From Diplonema papillatum (Eukaryota; Euglenozoa; Diplonemea; Diplonemida; Diplonemidae), in NCBI GenBank assembly GCA_030068145.1, contig JAPJBO010000633.1, positions 1 through 64,000 on the forward strand: 64,000 nt of DNA. The letters are read 5' to 3'. The notes under the pieces were generated by a model. That model ran no database searches. It was not told where the DNA came from and saw only the letters and a list, made by a program, of their open reading frames with translations. A program made the translations under genes and the position numbers. How positions within the stretch are numbered: the first letter of the stretch is position 1; each line of letters opens with the position of its first letter. Shown in pieces: positions 19,843-30,089 of this stretch.

Positions 19843-20117
19843 CAGTGCTCCCACTAACGAAAAAGTGCGAGGAATTCCTCAAAAAAAAAGAGGCTGAAAA
19901 AAAGAGAGTGAGGAATTCCTCATGAGGAATTCCTCACCTTTTTCCCGTTGGTACCGTTCGCCGGGGGGGCCGGACCCCCCCATTTGGAAGACTCGGGCGC
20001 CCCCCTGCAACAGAAGCTAATAGGCTGCACCAAACGCGAGAGCCTAGCGGGGGAGAAAAAAGAAAGCCTCACCCAGGGTGGGTTTCCTCACTAAAAGTGA
20101 GGTTAGCGGGAGCACTG
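19843..20117. mobile_element. Non-autonomous hAT-type MITE with 8-bp target duplication
   Basis: The ends are inverted repeats CAGTGCTCCCRCTAAC, 15 of 16 positions identical. The 8-bp direct repeat TTGTCAAC abuts both ends (19835-19842 and 20118-20125). An 8-bp duplication and a CAGTG terminus are characteristic of the hAT superfamily. The interior has no transposase; it carries nested GAGGAATTCCTC palindromes near its left end. Related terminal sequences occur at about 37233 (left-type) and 39424 (right-type). Confidence 0.85.
19908..19937. repeat. Perfect 30-bp palindrome
   Basis: Two copies of TGAGGAATTCCTCA overlap head to tail to form a perfect 30-bp self-complementary sequence. A third GAGGAATTCCTC lies at 19869-19880. 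It sits within the hAT-type MITE. Confidence 0.9.
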
Positions 20118-20633
20118 TTGTCAACAGGAAAAAAAAAAAAAAAGAATACATACCGGTTCAAGCTATTAGCCTCCCAGTCGAAGGAGGTGTCGACCGCCCC
20201 TTTATCCATCCCCCTTCCCCCCTCTCGTCCTCTTTTAATGCCAGTTTTGGGGTTTCTTTTTTCGCCAAACGTGCGCGATTGGAGGAAAATAAGTCTTTCG
20301 AACCGCGGATAACCGGATCGCAGTATTATGCTTGAGCCAGCCCATCTCTATTTCCTGAAAGTGCATCGTGCTGTCTGTGGCAGTCTATCAGCAGTCGACT
20401 AGCGGAGGCTATCGTAGGAGTTCCCAGCACCGCCCGTAACCGCGCAGGCAAAGGCCGCAGAAGCATGCAAACCGGCAAGGAAGGGAAGAGTCGAAAAGCG
20501 ACCGCGCGAGGACGATGATTCGAATGAGTGCAAACGCCAGAAGCACGACACGGTACGATCGAAGAGGTAGTCATCCAGTGGCTGATGCGGGCCACCGCTA
20601 CGGACATTCTGCATTCTAACCTCAAACTATCGT

Positions 20634-20852
20634 AGGGGCAGCAGGACACCTTGTCCAGGTGGGTAGCGTCACCTCCCCGATGCGAGCTGTTTGCCGGGCG
20701 GATGCGGGCAACTGCACCTCTTACCACCGACACCCTCTGGGTGCTTCCAGGTTACGCGCAATCAGTGGTTTGAAACATGATGATTAATATCAAAAGCCCG
20801 CACCCACGCGGCGTTGACTGTGGCTGCCTTGATGTTACATTGAGCAAACTCA
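20634..20852 (-). repeat. Dispersed repeat R4, minus-strand copy
   Basis: Reverse-complement copy of 53979-54215 at roughly 85 per cent. Both contain CCACAGTCAACGCCGCGTGG and GTGCGGGCTTT in the same order. On its plus-strand reading, the family carries a GGTTCAAACCCC-like stretch resembling a pol III B box, weakly suggesting a tRNA-derived SINE. Confidence 0.75.
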
Positions 20853-21392
20853 CACTAAGCTGAAACTATCGTAGGCTATCACAGACCTTAATTTAGTCTA
20901 TCACCGTCGATGCAGATTATCGCCACTCTATCAGTAGTCTATCGCCGTGGGGTGGACCGGCTCAATGCTGCGTCTTTAATCGCACGTTCGCTTTTGGCGG
21001 CTCGGACTACCGTGAGTCTCGGGCTGAAGGGCTGAGGAGAAGCTTCAGTGGCCCACGCAAATAGTGGCCACACGCAAACCGTGGCGTTTTCACTTGCGTC
21101 CTGAATCCAGCTCTACGACAAAAGGAACAGGCACTGCGTTCAACGAAACAACAATCTCTTCCCATCATCATCACCATCATTCGTTTTGAACCAGCCGCGG
21201 TTGTGCGAGTGACGAGCTCTCATTTCATGCCCCGCGTTCGCGCGCGCCGAAGATTCTTTACATAAGCGCCAGCTCCTTGGAACGAAATGCTCGACGATGC
21301 TGCCAGACAGGGGTCCAAGTGCTGTACTACCGAACCGTGTTGAACGGACGTGAGGTCATGCGGGTCTACCCCTGCACGACAAAACACTAGAC
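20853..21392. other. Intergenic, no gene seen
   Basis: Contains short repeats of CTATCRNNGTC type (20866-20950) related to 11990-12030 and 20395-20425. Nothing else is recognised before the rRNA-like sequence. Confidence 0.4.
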
Positions 21393-21432
21393 AAGCAGAA
21401 TTGTCTAAGGGTTGGATTGTTCACCCACTAAC

Positions 21433-21476
<44 letters not shown>

Positions 21477-21905
21477 TTACCCTACTGATGGAGAGAGAGC
21501 CCATCGGGCCAGCGCATTCCGACAGCAATACGGGGTAGTACGAGAGGAACTCCCGTTTCTAGTCCCTGGTATCTACGGTTGTTCGATCGGACAGTGCCGT
21601 GATGCTACCACTGGATGGATTATGGCTGAACGCCTCTAAGCCAGAACCCAGTCTAGAGGAATGCGTGAGTTACTCAGGGCACATCGGATTTATCGGGCCA
21701 CGAATAGCTTCGGCGAACGGCAACTTCCAAATTCACATCCAGATCCCGTGTCTCCAACCGGGTCTATACGAGTCCGAATGGACCGGCGGGCGTAACGCAC
21801 TGAGGAGCCTTGTTGTTCCGAGGGTTTGAGCCTTATGGCCGGTTCCTACGGTTATCTCCTGGTTCGGCTCCACTCGAAAGAGTGGGGTTGGATCAGGAGA
21901 AACCC
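21393..21905 (+). rRNA. Isolated 3' fragment of LSU (28S) rRNA
   Basis: The sequence picks up the universal LSU 3' domain at AAGCAGAATT and continues through GTTGGATTGTTCACCC, TGGGTTTAGACCGTCGTGAG, the sarcin-ricin loop AGTACGAGAGGAAC, and TGGCTGAACGCCTCTAAGCC. Nothing upstream of 21393 resembles LSU rRNA. A GNRA-capped hairpin, CCACTC-GAAA-GAGTGG inside a CTCCTG/CAGGAG stem, lies at about 21858-21902, so a folded 3' end may extend that far. Either this is a truncated rDNA pseudogene, or it is a separately encoded LSU fragment, as known in euglenozoans. The core is beyond doubt as rRNA-derived; both ends are approximate. Confidence 0.9.
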
Positions 21906-23100
21906 GGATGTGAATTTGGAAAAAAGTGATGAATCCACCCAGAGTCTCTCGATGTTGGTCAATGTGAATGGAATGGAATGAATGCACAAACACAACAGGT
22001 CAAAGTCCTGAGTGAGAAACCAACACACGGTGGTGTAAGCAACAAATCAGTTTGTGTTTGTATTGCATTTGCCCCTTTACCTCTATGTTTCCTCCCTTCC
22101 ATTCGTAGTCAAAGCTACGTCGAGTATTTTGAGAAATCCCGGAAAAGGAAGTCGACGAAGATACACCAGTTGAACATGCGGTGACGATTGGGCCACCCCC
22201 CCTGTGTTCGGTGGCTCGCTTGCCTTTGCTGCCCTCCTACGTCACCCGCCCACGCCAAGACAGGGTGCAGACTCTTACGATGAGCCACCACTGCTCATTT
22301 TGCGCGGCACCCGCCCTACGTCACCCGTCTGCTTGTGACGACTGGCTCGGTGTTTCTTCCAGACTCGCCCAACAATCGAACATTTCCTGAACAACGGCAA
22401 AAGTTAGACGAAACCAACAACGAATTCTAGTACAGGTGCCCCCAGGGGCCCAGGCATATGTTTATACCCTGTACACATAAGGATCTTTTTGGTTTATCAT
22501 CAGTCGATGCTAATCGTTCGTTACTTCGTTTAGCAGCGCGAGCACCAGCTTCGGAAATGTTCTTGTTCCAATTGGTGTTGGATCGATGCATACTGTTCAC
22601 GAATACTGTTTCTATTTCAGAAGGAAGCTTTCACTCTGAAAATTGAAAAGAAAAGCTAATCCAAAATAGAGAAGACCTGCCAACAGAAAGCACCCGCCCT
22701 CGGAAGGGCTAGCCTGGCACTTACCTCCTGCAGGCGCACATAAAGAAATATCTGTTGTAGTCTGCTTTGTTCTCCCCCTCTAGCCTCGGCTGCCACCCCC
22801 CCGAGCATTTGCAGGCCAAAGCAGCACAGAATGCAACACTCAATATTCCTGATGAGAACAATTCTTCGGGAGGGCTCCACTCTCTACGCGAGCCCGAAAA
22901 CAAGAACGAAACAGGCAGCGCGAAGGACCGAGAGCGACCGTTCCCCCCCGCCTCCACACCCCTCCTTTCAATCATGTATGGGAGGCAGTGTTCTACCTAA
23001 ACATTGAATGCTTCCTTCGGTGCGGTTGCCTTCTGAGCCGTCGTCGCCGCTCCGACGTCCGAATTTAACTCTTGTTTAATAGCCTCTACCAAGCATACCT
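21906..23100. other. Intergenic, no gene seen
   Basis: No convincing gene. A local duplication CCTACGTCACCCG occurs at about 22238 and 22315. A piece near 22535-22570 resembles 11750-11790. A diverged GGGCTAGCCTGGCACTT motif at about 22706 belongs to the short GGCTAGTCTGACACT family. Confidence 0.4.
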
Positions 23101-24650
23101 CGGCTACATTTCACAACTGTGCCTCGGTTGTGTTCCTTAACTGGATTGCTGGCGCGATGGGATGAGCTGCCCGGCGAAAATATGGCCGCCATGGCGGCTG
23201 CAGTTGCAGGCCTAGCCGGCGCGACCGCAAGCAGACGGCTGCGTGCGCAACCACCGTTGCCAGCTCGACCGGCGTGTGAGCACGGGCTTGCGCTGCCGTG
23301 GGCCCGATCGCGCTCTCCACGCGGTACCATGGGATTGTCCCTTCGCCGGACAGCTCTAGCAAACCAGGGAACACAAACCTGCACACTGAAAGTACGTACG
23401 AACGCACCACCGTGAGTAGCCAGGCACTCTGAACACAGCTAGAGTGCTGCGCTCTTCGACTTGTACACATGTACCGCCGCCGGGCAATAAAACTTGACCG
23501 CCTGGACCTACGCGGGTCACGGGGAGCCTTCTCGCCGCACCTTCGAATCAGCGCCGCATCCGCCCAGTCGCCCTGTGACGACCTCATTCCGACCCCCAAG
23601 AGGGTGCAGCACCTGCCCACTCTTGCAGTGGGTCCCATACCGGTTACCGTACAGTCCAGCCCAGCTCAGCCTACTCAGGGTGTCCAGCACCTCTGGCCTC
23701 AGTCCCGCGGAGGACGCCGTAGTACTCGGTGTGATTTGGGGAAAAGGGCGCAGCAACTCGGCGCCTCGCCAGCGCCATTCTCTTCAGCAATGAGAAGACC
23801 TTACCGGGCAGTACCTGATACGAGCCGGGGTGTCATTGCAAAAGGCACCATGAAGGCGATCGGCGCGGAGACTTTGGCACGGGGATTTGTCCTCCACGAC
23901 CAGCGGGCGCTGAGAAAGGAGGCTCCCGACGCAGTGTAGAAAGAGCCTCCGAATCAGGAGCTTTCGTGCAGCAGCGCGTGCTCCGCCGCGCCGCAGTTGC
24001 TCGAGGACCGCACAGATCCTGCAGCATGCAGTCGATCATTACCGAGGATATTGGCCCAGCAAAGGTGGAATGAGGCTCGTCTGGCACTGCATCAAGGGGA
24101 AGGGGAACGGTACAAGGGGGTCTGTCTCGAAAGGATAGACCTAGTTCCCCCCTTTGCTGCCGAATGCCCCAGACAATGACGGCTCCGGGGGCACAGGCAG
24201 CCGCCAAAAACCCTCCAGGCGGCGAACAGAGGTCGGATATGGCTCACCCCCGTTCTCGCCGCATACTCCGCTGTACTGGAGCTGTAGACGGCCTTCGTCC
24301 TCGCGGGTGTATTCGGGGACCCGATGTGGTCCCGTGCGCGCTCCGGAGCGTGTGCTCTGAGCGCACTCAGCGTACGGCGCTGTGCCGTCACCTTCCCTTT
24401 CGCTGGTCTCCCCCGGGGCGTCCCCACGATCTCCCGGGTCTCTCGCGAAGCCTCCTCGAGACTTCCCACCCCCCGGAGAAGCGTTGAAGGCGAAGGTACA
24501 CGTAAACCTTGAGGGGGGGGACCGGGCGATAGCTATAGGGAAGATTCCTGAGCGACAGGACCGGGAGCCCTGCAGCGACACTGTCAGCTCTTCCATTCTT
24601 CATCAAAGAACTCACCTTTCACGAAGGAGAGCTGCCTGATACTCCTAGAC
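23101..24650. other. GC-rich island with overlapping uncertain ORFs
   Basis: The base composition is clearly richer in G+C than the flanks. Several ORFs on both strands overlap. The longest plausible one on + is 23469-23939 (ATG to TAG, 156 codons, starting MYRRRAIKLDRLDLRGSRG). Another starts at an ATG near 24176 and ends at 24487. None has a recognisable domain, and the opposite strand is equally open. It could be an old gene, a CpG-rich pseudogene, or neither. Confidence 0.25.
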
Positions 24651-24805
24651 ATCCTCTTTCCTTCCATTTCCTGGGTGGGTGGGTGGGAAAATCGGAGGAA
24701 GGTGATTGGTAGATCTCGCTCCTGCCGGCGCTTGCGCGAAATTAGCTGAATTAAACGCCCATTAACTACGACCTCCCCCGTCGTGTCTGCAGGCACTCAT
24801 CGCGC

Positions 24806-24920
24806 GATGATGGTTCGCTTCGTGGGTCCGTGGCTTAAACAACCGAAACACGGGTGCAAATTGAACCGGTGCGGTGTTGATATCACAGAACCATTCCAAG
24901 CACGTTCTTGCAATCCCCTC
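24806..24920 (+). repeat. Composite dispersed repeat R6, third copy
   Basis: Resembles 19058-19165: GATGATGGTTCGC, CCGTGGCTTAAAC, GCGGTGTTGA, CATTCCAAGCACGTTCTTGC. The 5' half present in the other copies is missing. Confidence 0.6.
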
Positions 24921-25332
24921 CCTTCAAACCCAAGAAACACTTTCCCCGGAGGTAGCACAGACTACCAGACCACCGCAAAAAGATTTCTTACCTTTCCTCA
25001 TCCCACAAAACCAGCACCAATAACAATGACCCCATACCCAAGAAGGAAAAGAAACCATTGATGCTCGAATTCAAGCAACTCTCTGTCGGTAGAGAACCAC
25101 ACCTACAGGTACCACCTCTGGGTGGGCTAGTCTGACACTTGCCTGTTCGTTGAGGAGAAAATGTAAAGAAATCGTCGAAAACACGAACCATACCACATAA
25201 CGGAGTTACTTACAATACTGACCCGTTAAAGTCAACAAAACGAGAAACGAAATGGAATTCTTTGAAAAAAAACGCAAAATAATAAGCATTTATTGGGAAA
25301 CTAAATTCCCGAGGATGGAAAGAAAACCATAC

Positions 25333-25530
25333 TGCTTTGCAGTTATGTTGGTGTCTAGCAGAACGTTGCGTAGCAAATGTGCACGGCAGAACGTTGTGTA
25401 AGACGTTGAGCAAATTGCTTTGCAGTTACGTTGGTGTTTAGCAGAACGTTGCGTAGCAAATGTGCGCGGCAGAACGTTGTGTGTCTGAGACATTGCGTAG
25501 CAGAACGTTGTGTAGGAGTGGAGTTGTTGT
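25333..25530. repeat. Tandem duplication built on GCAGAACGTTG
   Basis: Two units of about 85 bp (TTTGCAGTTAYGTTGGTGTYTAGC and onward) share an internal AGCAGAACGTTGCGTAGC / GGCAGAACGTTGTGT pair. A third partial unit follows at about 25500. Confidence 0.8.
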
Positions 25531-25841
25531 AAGTGACGGGTCACAGATCAATGTGCCTGGTTGTTCTGCTGCAACTGGGGGAGTCCCGGCAGGTTGACGT
25601 TGTAGTTCACAACATACGATGCTGCTTGCATGGGCGCTTGCATGAAGGACTGCACAGGTGCTGTCGTGCTGGGTAGGACTGTTGGATGAGCGCTGCTGAC
25701 AAGTGCTGCGGTCGAGTTCTTGATATGGATCAGAAAGGATGAGTTAGACTCAAAACGAGCTCAGAACACGCCATTTCACTCACCACAGGGAGAAAAAAAA
25801 ATTGCGAGGGGTCTCCCCTACAGATTTCTGCCTACGACCTT

Positions 25842-26565
25842 ATTTTGCGCCGCCAGCTATTTTCAGTCGGAAAAATAAACGAATTTATTTCCCTAGGGAC
25901 AATAATTTTCATTTATTTGTTTCGACTGAAAATAGCTGGCGGCGCAAAATACATTCCGAGATCGGAAAAAATAAATTCGTTTATTTGTCCGGCCTGTGCA
26001 AACACAACGGAATCCTGTCAAAAAATAAACGAAATTTATCGTCACGCTCCGCAAGCCATTTCCACCAGAGGGAATTTATTTTTCCCAATAATTTCATTTA
26101 TTTGTTTCGACTGAAAATAGCTGGCGGCGCAAAATAAATTCCGAGATCGGAAAAAATAAATTCGTTTATTTGTCCGGCCTGTGCAAACACAACGGAATCC
26201 TGTCAAAAAATAAACGAAATTTATCGTCACGCTCCGCAAGCCATTTCCACCAGAGGGAATTTATTTTTCCCAATAATTTCATTTATTTGTTTCGACTGAA
26301 AATAGCTGGCGGCGCAAAATAAATTCCGAGATCGGAAAAAATAAATTCGTTTATTTGTCCGGCCTGTGCAAACACAACGGAATCCTGTCAAAAAATAAAC
26401 GAAATTTATCGACACGCTCCGCAAGCCATTTCCACCAGAGGTCCCAATAAATTCGTTTATTTGTCCGGCCTGTGCAAACACAACGGAATCCTGTCAAAAA
26501 ATAAACGAAATTTATCGTCACGCTCCGCAAGCCATTTCCACCAGAGGGAATTTATTTTTCCCAAT
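25842..26565. repeat. 185-bp satellite-like array with a 28-bp inverted repeat at its left end
   Basis: Units beginning CGACTGAAAATAGCTGGCGG start at 25923, 26108 and 26293, a period of 185 bp, followed by a truncated fourth unit to about 26565. At the left edge, 25842-25869 is the perfect reverse complement of 25923-25950 (28 bp, 53-bp loop). AAATAAACGAATTTATTT-like palindromes recur within each unit. No protein. It looks like a mobile-element end that expanded in tandem. Confidence 0.9.
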
Positions 26566-29399
26566 GAATAACAAAGACCCAATACCATAAAACTGTTGAC
26601 GTCGGAGGACGGCCAACAAGCAACCAAGAATAGACCTCGAAAGAAAACATCAACGAAAACGCAGAACTCACGCAACGCTCCGGACCAGCCGTTGGATCTG
26701 GACACGAAGGAGACAAGCAACTCAAAGGTGAGCTACTTTGATATCCCCCCGCAGGGGGGGCAGCAACCCAACCATCCTTCCTCTTTCCAACACCGAGCCG
26801 CACTGTCAGGACCAAGACTCCTTGTACTACCGCTGCGGAGCTCGTGCCACGCCTCTTCTCACGCTAACGTGCAAATTATGTTGCACTTTTCAACACCCAT
26901 TTACTACTGTTCCCGTTCACTGGGAACTAACAATTATAATAAAACACACGAAACAATCCAAACAAGGGGGTTTCCTTTATCGTTGAGCCATGTTTACGAC
27001 GAAAGGATCCTGCTGGCGTTATCGTTTTAACATGATAGCGCTCAAGGGCCGCATGTAATCCGCCTTTCAACCGGGCGCCGCTCTCACAAAGCTCATCGTC
27101 AACGCCCAGGTACTGGGATGTGGTAAGGAAGGGTAAGGAAGCAGCTCAGAAGCTGGAGTTAAAGAGGGTTTGTCCAGGTCGCACCCACAGTGCGGGTGCC
27201 ACACTCAAACGTGTGGACTTATACTACCCGAAATGCGGGTGTGACACTCGCTTTTTAGCCGGCTGGAAACCATCGTGCAGAAATGCCAGCTGCAAGAAGA
27301 CAGGAGAACACGGAGGGACGTCGTCAAGCGACGTCGCCGAGAGCGATCCCGAAGATTCCCGGAAACGCGGACACCAAAGCAACAACCAAGTGTCACTCGC
27401 CTTTCAACGGGCGTGCCCACTCAGAAGTCGACGTACGTGCTTCGGTGCCGCAATCACAGGGTATCAGGATCAGAAATGCTGTTGGTCCGGGTCGTATGGC
27501 ACTTCCACTGTGTCCGCATGACTTGAATACGACCGCCCAAATGGGGGTTTCTGGCGCAAAGTACCCTTCGCGCACGCACCTGCCCCCCAGCTTCAGTCTC
27601 CTCGTCGCAAGAAAGGTAGGTAGAAAGAACCATTCGTCGATGAATCTTACGGTGGTTTGATCTTCTCGGAGATCTAGGTTCTCATATGTAACAGGATTTT
27701 ATACAATCAACAAAAACGGTCAAGCGGCTCGCTGAGAAATCAGTCAGCTGAAAATACTTCAGGATCTTTGACTAGAAAGCAACAGAAAGAAAAAAGAAAA
27801 AAAAAAAAAAAAACACAAGGAAATCTCCCATCCTGTTGCCGGCTGCTGGGTGTTACTGCCGCCTTGAAATCGTGGGTACCTTTTTCCTTCTTCTCCCCTT
27901 CCTTTTTCTTCTTTCCCGTGCGAGCGCCGTTCTGGTTTTGTATCCTGCCGTCCCCACACCCTGCCTGCGCTGGTACCATGGGTTGCTTCGACCAACTCGA
28001 AACGCAGTCCCTTTTGCGTACACACTCAGGCCCCATGCTGATGAAGATCATCCGCGGATTTCCAACAATGCAAGCTTATCCCTGTGGTACCTGTATTTCA
28101 AGTTCACACGTCATCCCAGAAGTTGGAGCGCCAGAAATCCAGCGACAAGTGGGCACACCTTTGGTTCGAACCAATACATTGTGGACAGGCCACACCGATC
28201 GTCCATTTGCGCGACCAATGAGCCGCGGGGAATGAGATGACGGAAGAGCGAATCACCGAAGCAACTTCTGCCGAAAAAACTGGCTCCGTTCATCTTCCAA
28301 ATTGTCTCCCGCGCTAGAACGACGCGGAGTACTACCGAACCTCCTCAGCACGTACACAACAAGCGTACGGGCGGTGCCTCAAGCAGCTGACTACCAGCGA
28401 CAGGAGGAGCGTCGGCGTCTTGTGCTTCGTCAGCCAAAAGACATGAACTGACGCCCAATGCACCCGTTTCCGAGAAGTTCAGAGATGCCAGCCATCACGA
28501 TGATGGATCTACCCCGGCGCCGGATGCTTGGTACGGCGCTCTTGCATTGTCGCCAACGAGCTCTCTCTAGACTTTGTTTGACTGTTACCTACGCGAGACC
28601 CGTAGACACCCCCTCAAGGGCCCTGAGGGTGCTATTAGCGAGAACCCCGACACGGCGACGAAGCAAAAAGCGCTGCTACGACACAAAGTACCCTTGGACA
28701 CGCTGGTACTAGTACTGAGTATCCTTTTGAGGCGTTAGGCCGGCACATCAAAACGCAAACTAAGTAAAGCACCGTTCGGTCTCCAAGAATGCAGTCAGCA
28801 ACATTGCACTTCTGCTTGATGTCTACCGCTGCGTCACGCCACAACACCTGGGTTTCATGTTCTCTTTACGTTAATTCGTCCTGACGCTATCGCGTTGTCG
28901 TGCTTTCCTTTTGCAAACGTTCGCTTTCCTTTTGCACCGCTCCTGCCCGCCTCTGCACCGCCAGCACTACCCGGAAAGAGGAGTTTCAAGGAGAAACAAG
29001 ACCGCGCTTTGACTAGCAGGCGTAGACCTTCGTCTGCACGGCTGCGAGGGCGGTTGGCCAATCAGAATGCATCGTGTGCCTTTCTCGTGTGCCAATAGAG
29101 CCTTCTACATTACCGTCAGAGGAGGCGCATGCCTGAAACCAGCCGGAAATAATAGCCCAGCTTGGAAGGCCGCGGCCTCACACCGCTCATCGTCGGCGTC
29201 GACGCTTGGGCATCCTGTTGCGGAGGGATGTCGTACCCGAGTCCGCAGGACGTACCCTTCGTGTAGTGGAAGTTCTCCTGCTTGGCCGACGAGTGACACG
29301 GGGAGCTTGAGATTGTGGACATCACGTGCCGACTCCGGACAGCCACCCGTGAAGACTTCAAAACAACAACAGTTTCATTGGGAAAGTTGATACACCACC
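26566..29399. other. Intergenic with weak ORFs only
   Basis: No convincing gene. A basic ORF begins at an ATG at 27283 (MPAARRQENTEGRRQ) and ends at 27660. A fragment at about 28380-28570 reads KRHELTPNAPVSEKF before a stop. An A-rich tract lies at 27780-27815. None of these has a recognised domain or codon bias. Confidence 0.3.
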
Positions 29400-29573
29400 A
29401 TGTCCGATACGAGAAGTTCACACAGCCTTCACGGTTGCCCTAAGTCACTGCCACATAATAAGCCCTTGAACGAGAAAAAACAGGAGGTGACACGGGCACC
29501 GTCGGACCACGAGAAACCGACGTCCAGGAAGACACCGGACCCTCCGCCTGATGACGCCGGCGAAGAAAACTGA
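29400..29573 (+). CDS. Hypothetical small hydrophilic ORF
   Basis: A 57-residue ORF starting in a favourable CACCACCATG context and ending at TGA. It is charged (EKKQEV, DHEKPTSRKTPDPPPDD). A second frame with similar basic wording (KRYMAEKARRNRPK) continues from about 29560 to a TAG at 29890-29892, so a frameshift may have split one small gene. No family recognised. Confidence 0.2.
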   Translation: MSDTRSSHSLHGCPKSLPHNKPLNEKKQEVTRAPSDHEKPTSRKTPDPPPDDAGEEN

Positions 29574-29929
29574 CCTGGCCGCCGTGGGACACCCTAACCC
29601 TGGCAAGAGATACATGGCTGAAAAGGCGCGTCGCAATCGACCGAAGACAATAATGGTGTCTGATGGCTTGGAAGCAGCGAGAGTCGCTTCCCAGCGGCCG
29701 TCGGTGGGTGAGATAGGGCGCAAGGAGGGTGGACTCTCGCACATTGCTAACGAAAGCGATTTGCCTCATCCAGCCGACAACACAAGTCTATGTGTTCCAA
29801 GTTCAGCTTATACCATGTCCTGCGCGTGGAAAAACCTGCGCGTGGAACGAGCAGCCGCGGCTCCTTCAAAACAGGCGCATTTTTCTTCATAGCGGGAGTG
29901 ACCGTGGATTTCTCGTTGCTTTCTGAACG

Positions 29930-30089
29930 CTCATATATACGCGTGACTGCCTTTGTTTTTTCCTCCGGATATTTTCCCTATTTATAGCAAGCGAAAAAAG
30001 GCCGTTAAGAAAAAGGGGGACGGGGGGTCGATCCTTTTGCAGAATTTTCTCTGGGGCGAGTAGCAAAGCTGCGTGAAGAGCGCAGCACG
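29930..30089 (+). promoter_or_regulatory. Upstream region of surface protein B with TATA-like motifs and candidate acceptor
   Basis: CATATATACG (about 29931) and CTATTTATAGC (about 29978) resemble TATA boxes. CCTTTTGCAG ending at about 30041 is a plausible splice or trans-splice acceptor, 49 bases before the ATG. Use of any of these is not shown. Confidence 0.25.

Noticed and set aside
25923..26565. CRISPR-like array
   Set aside because: Units are 185-bp tandem copies without unique spacers, and the genome is eukaryotic.
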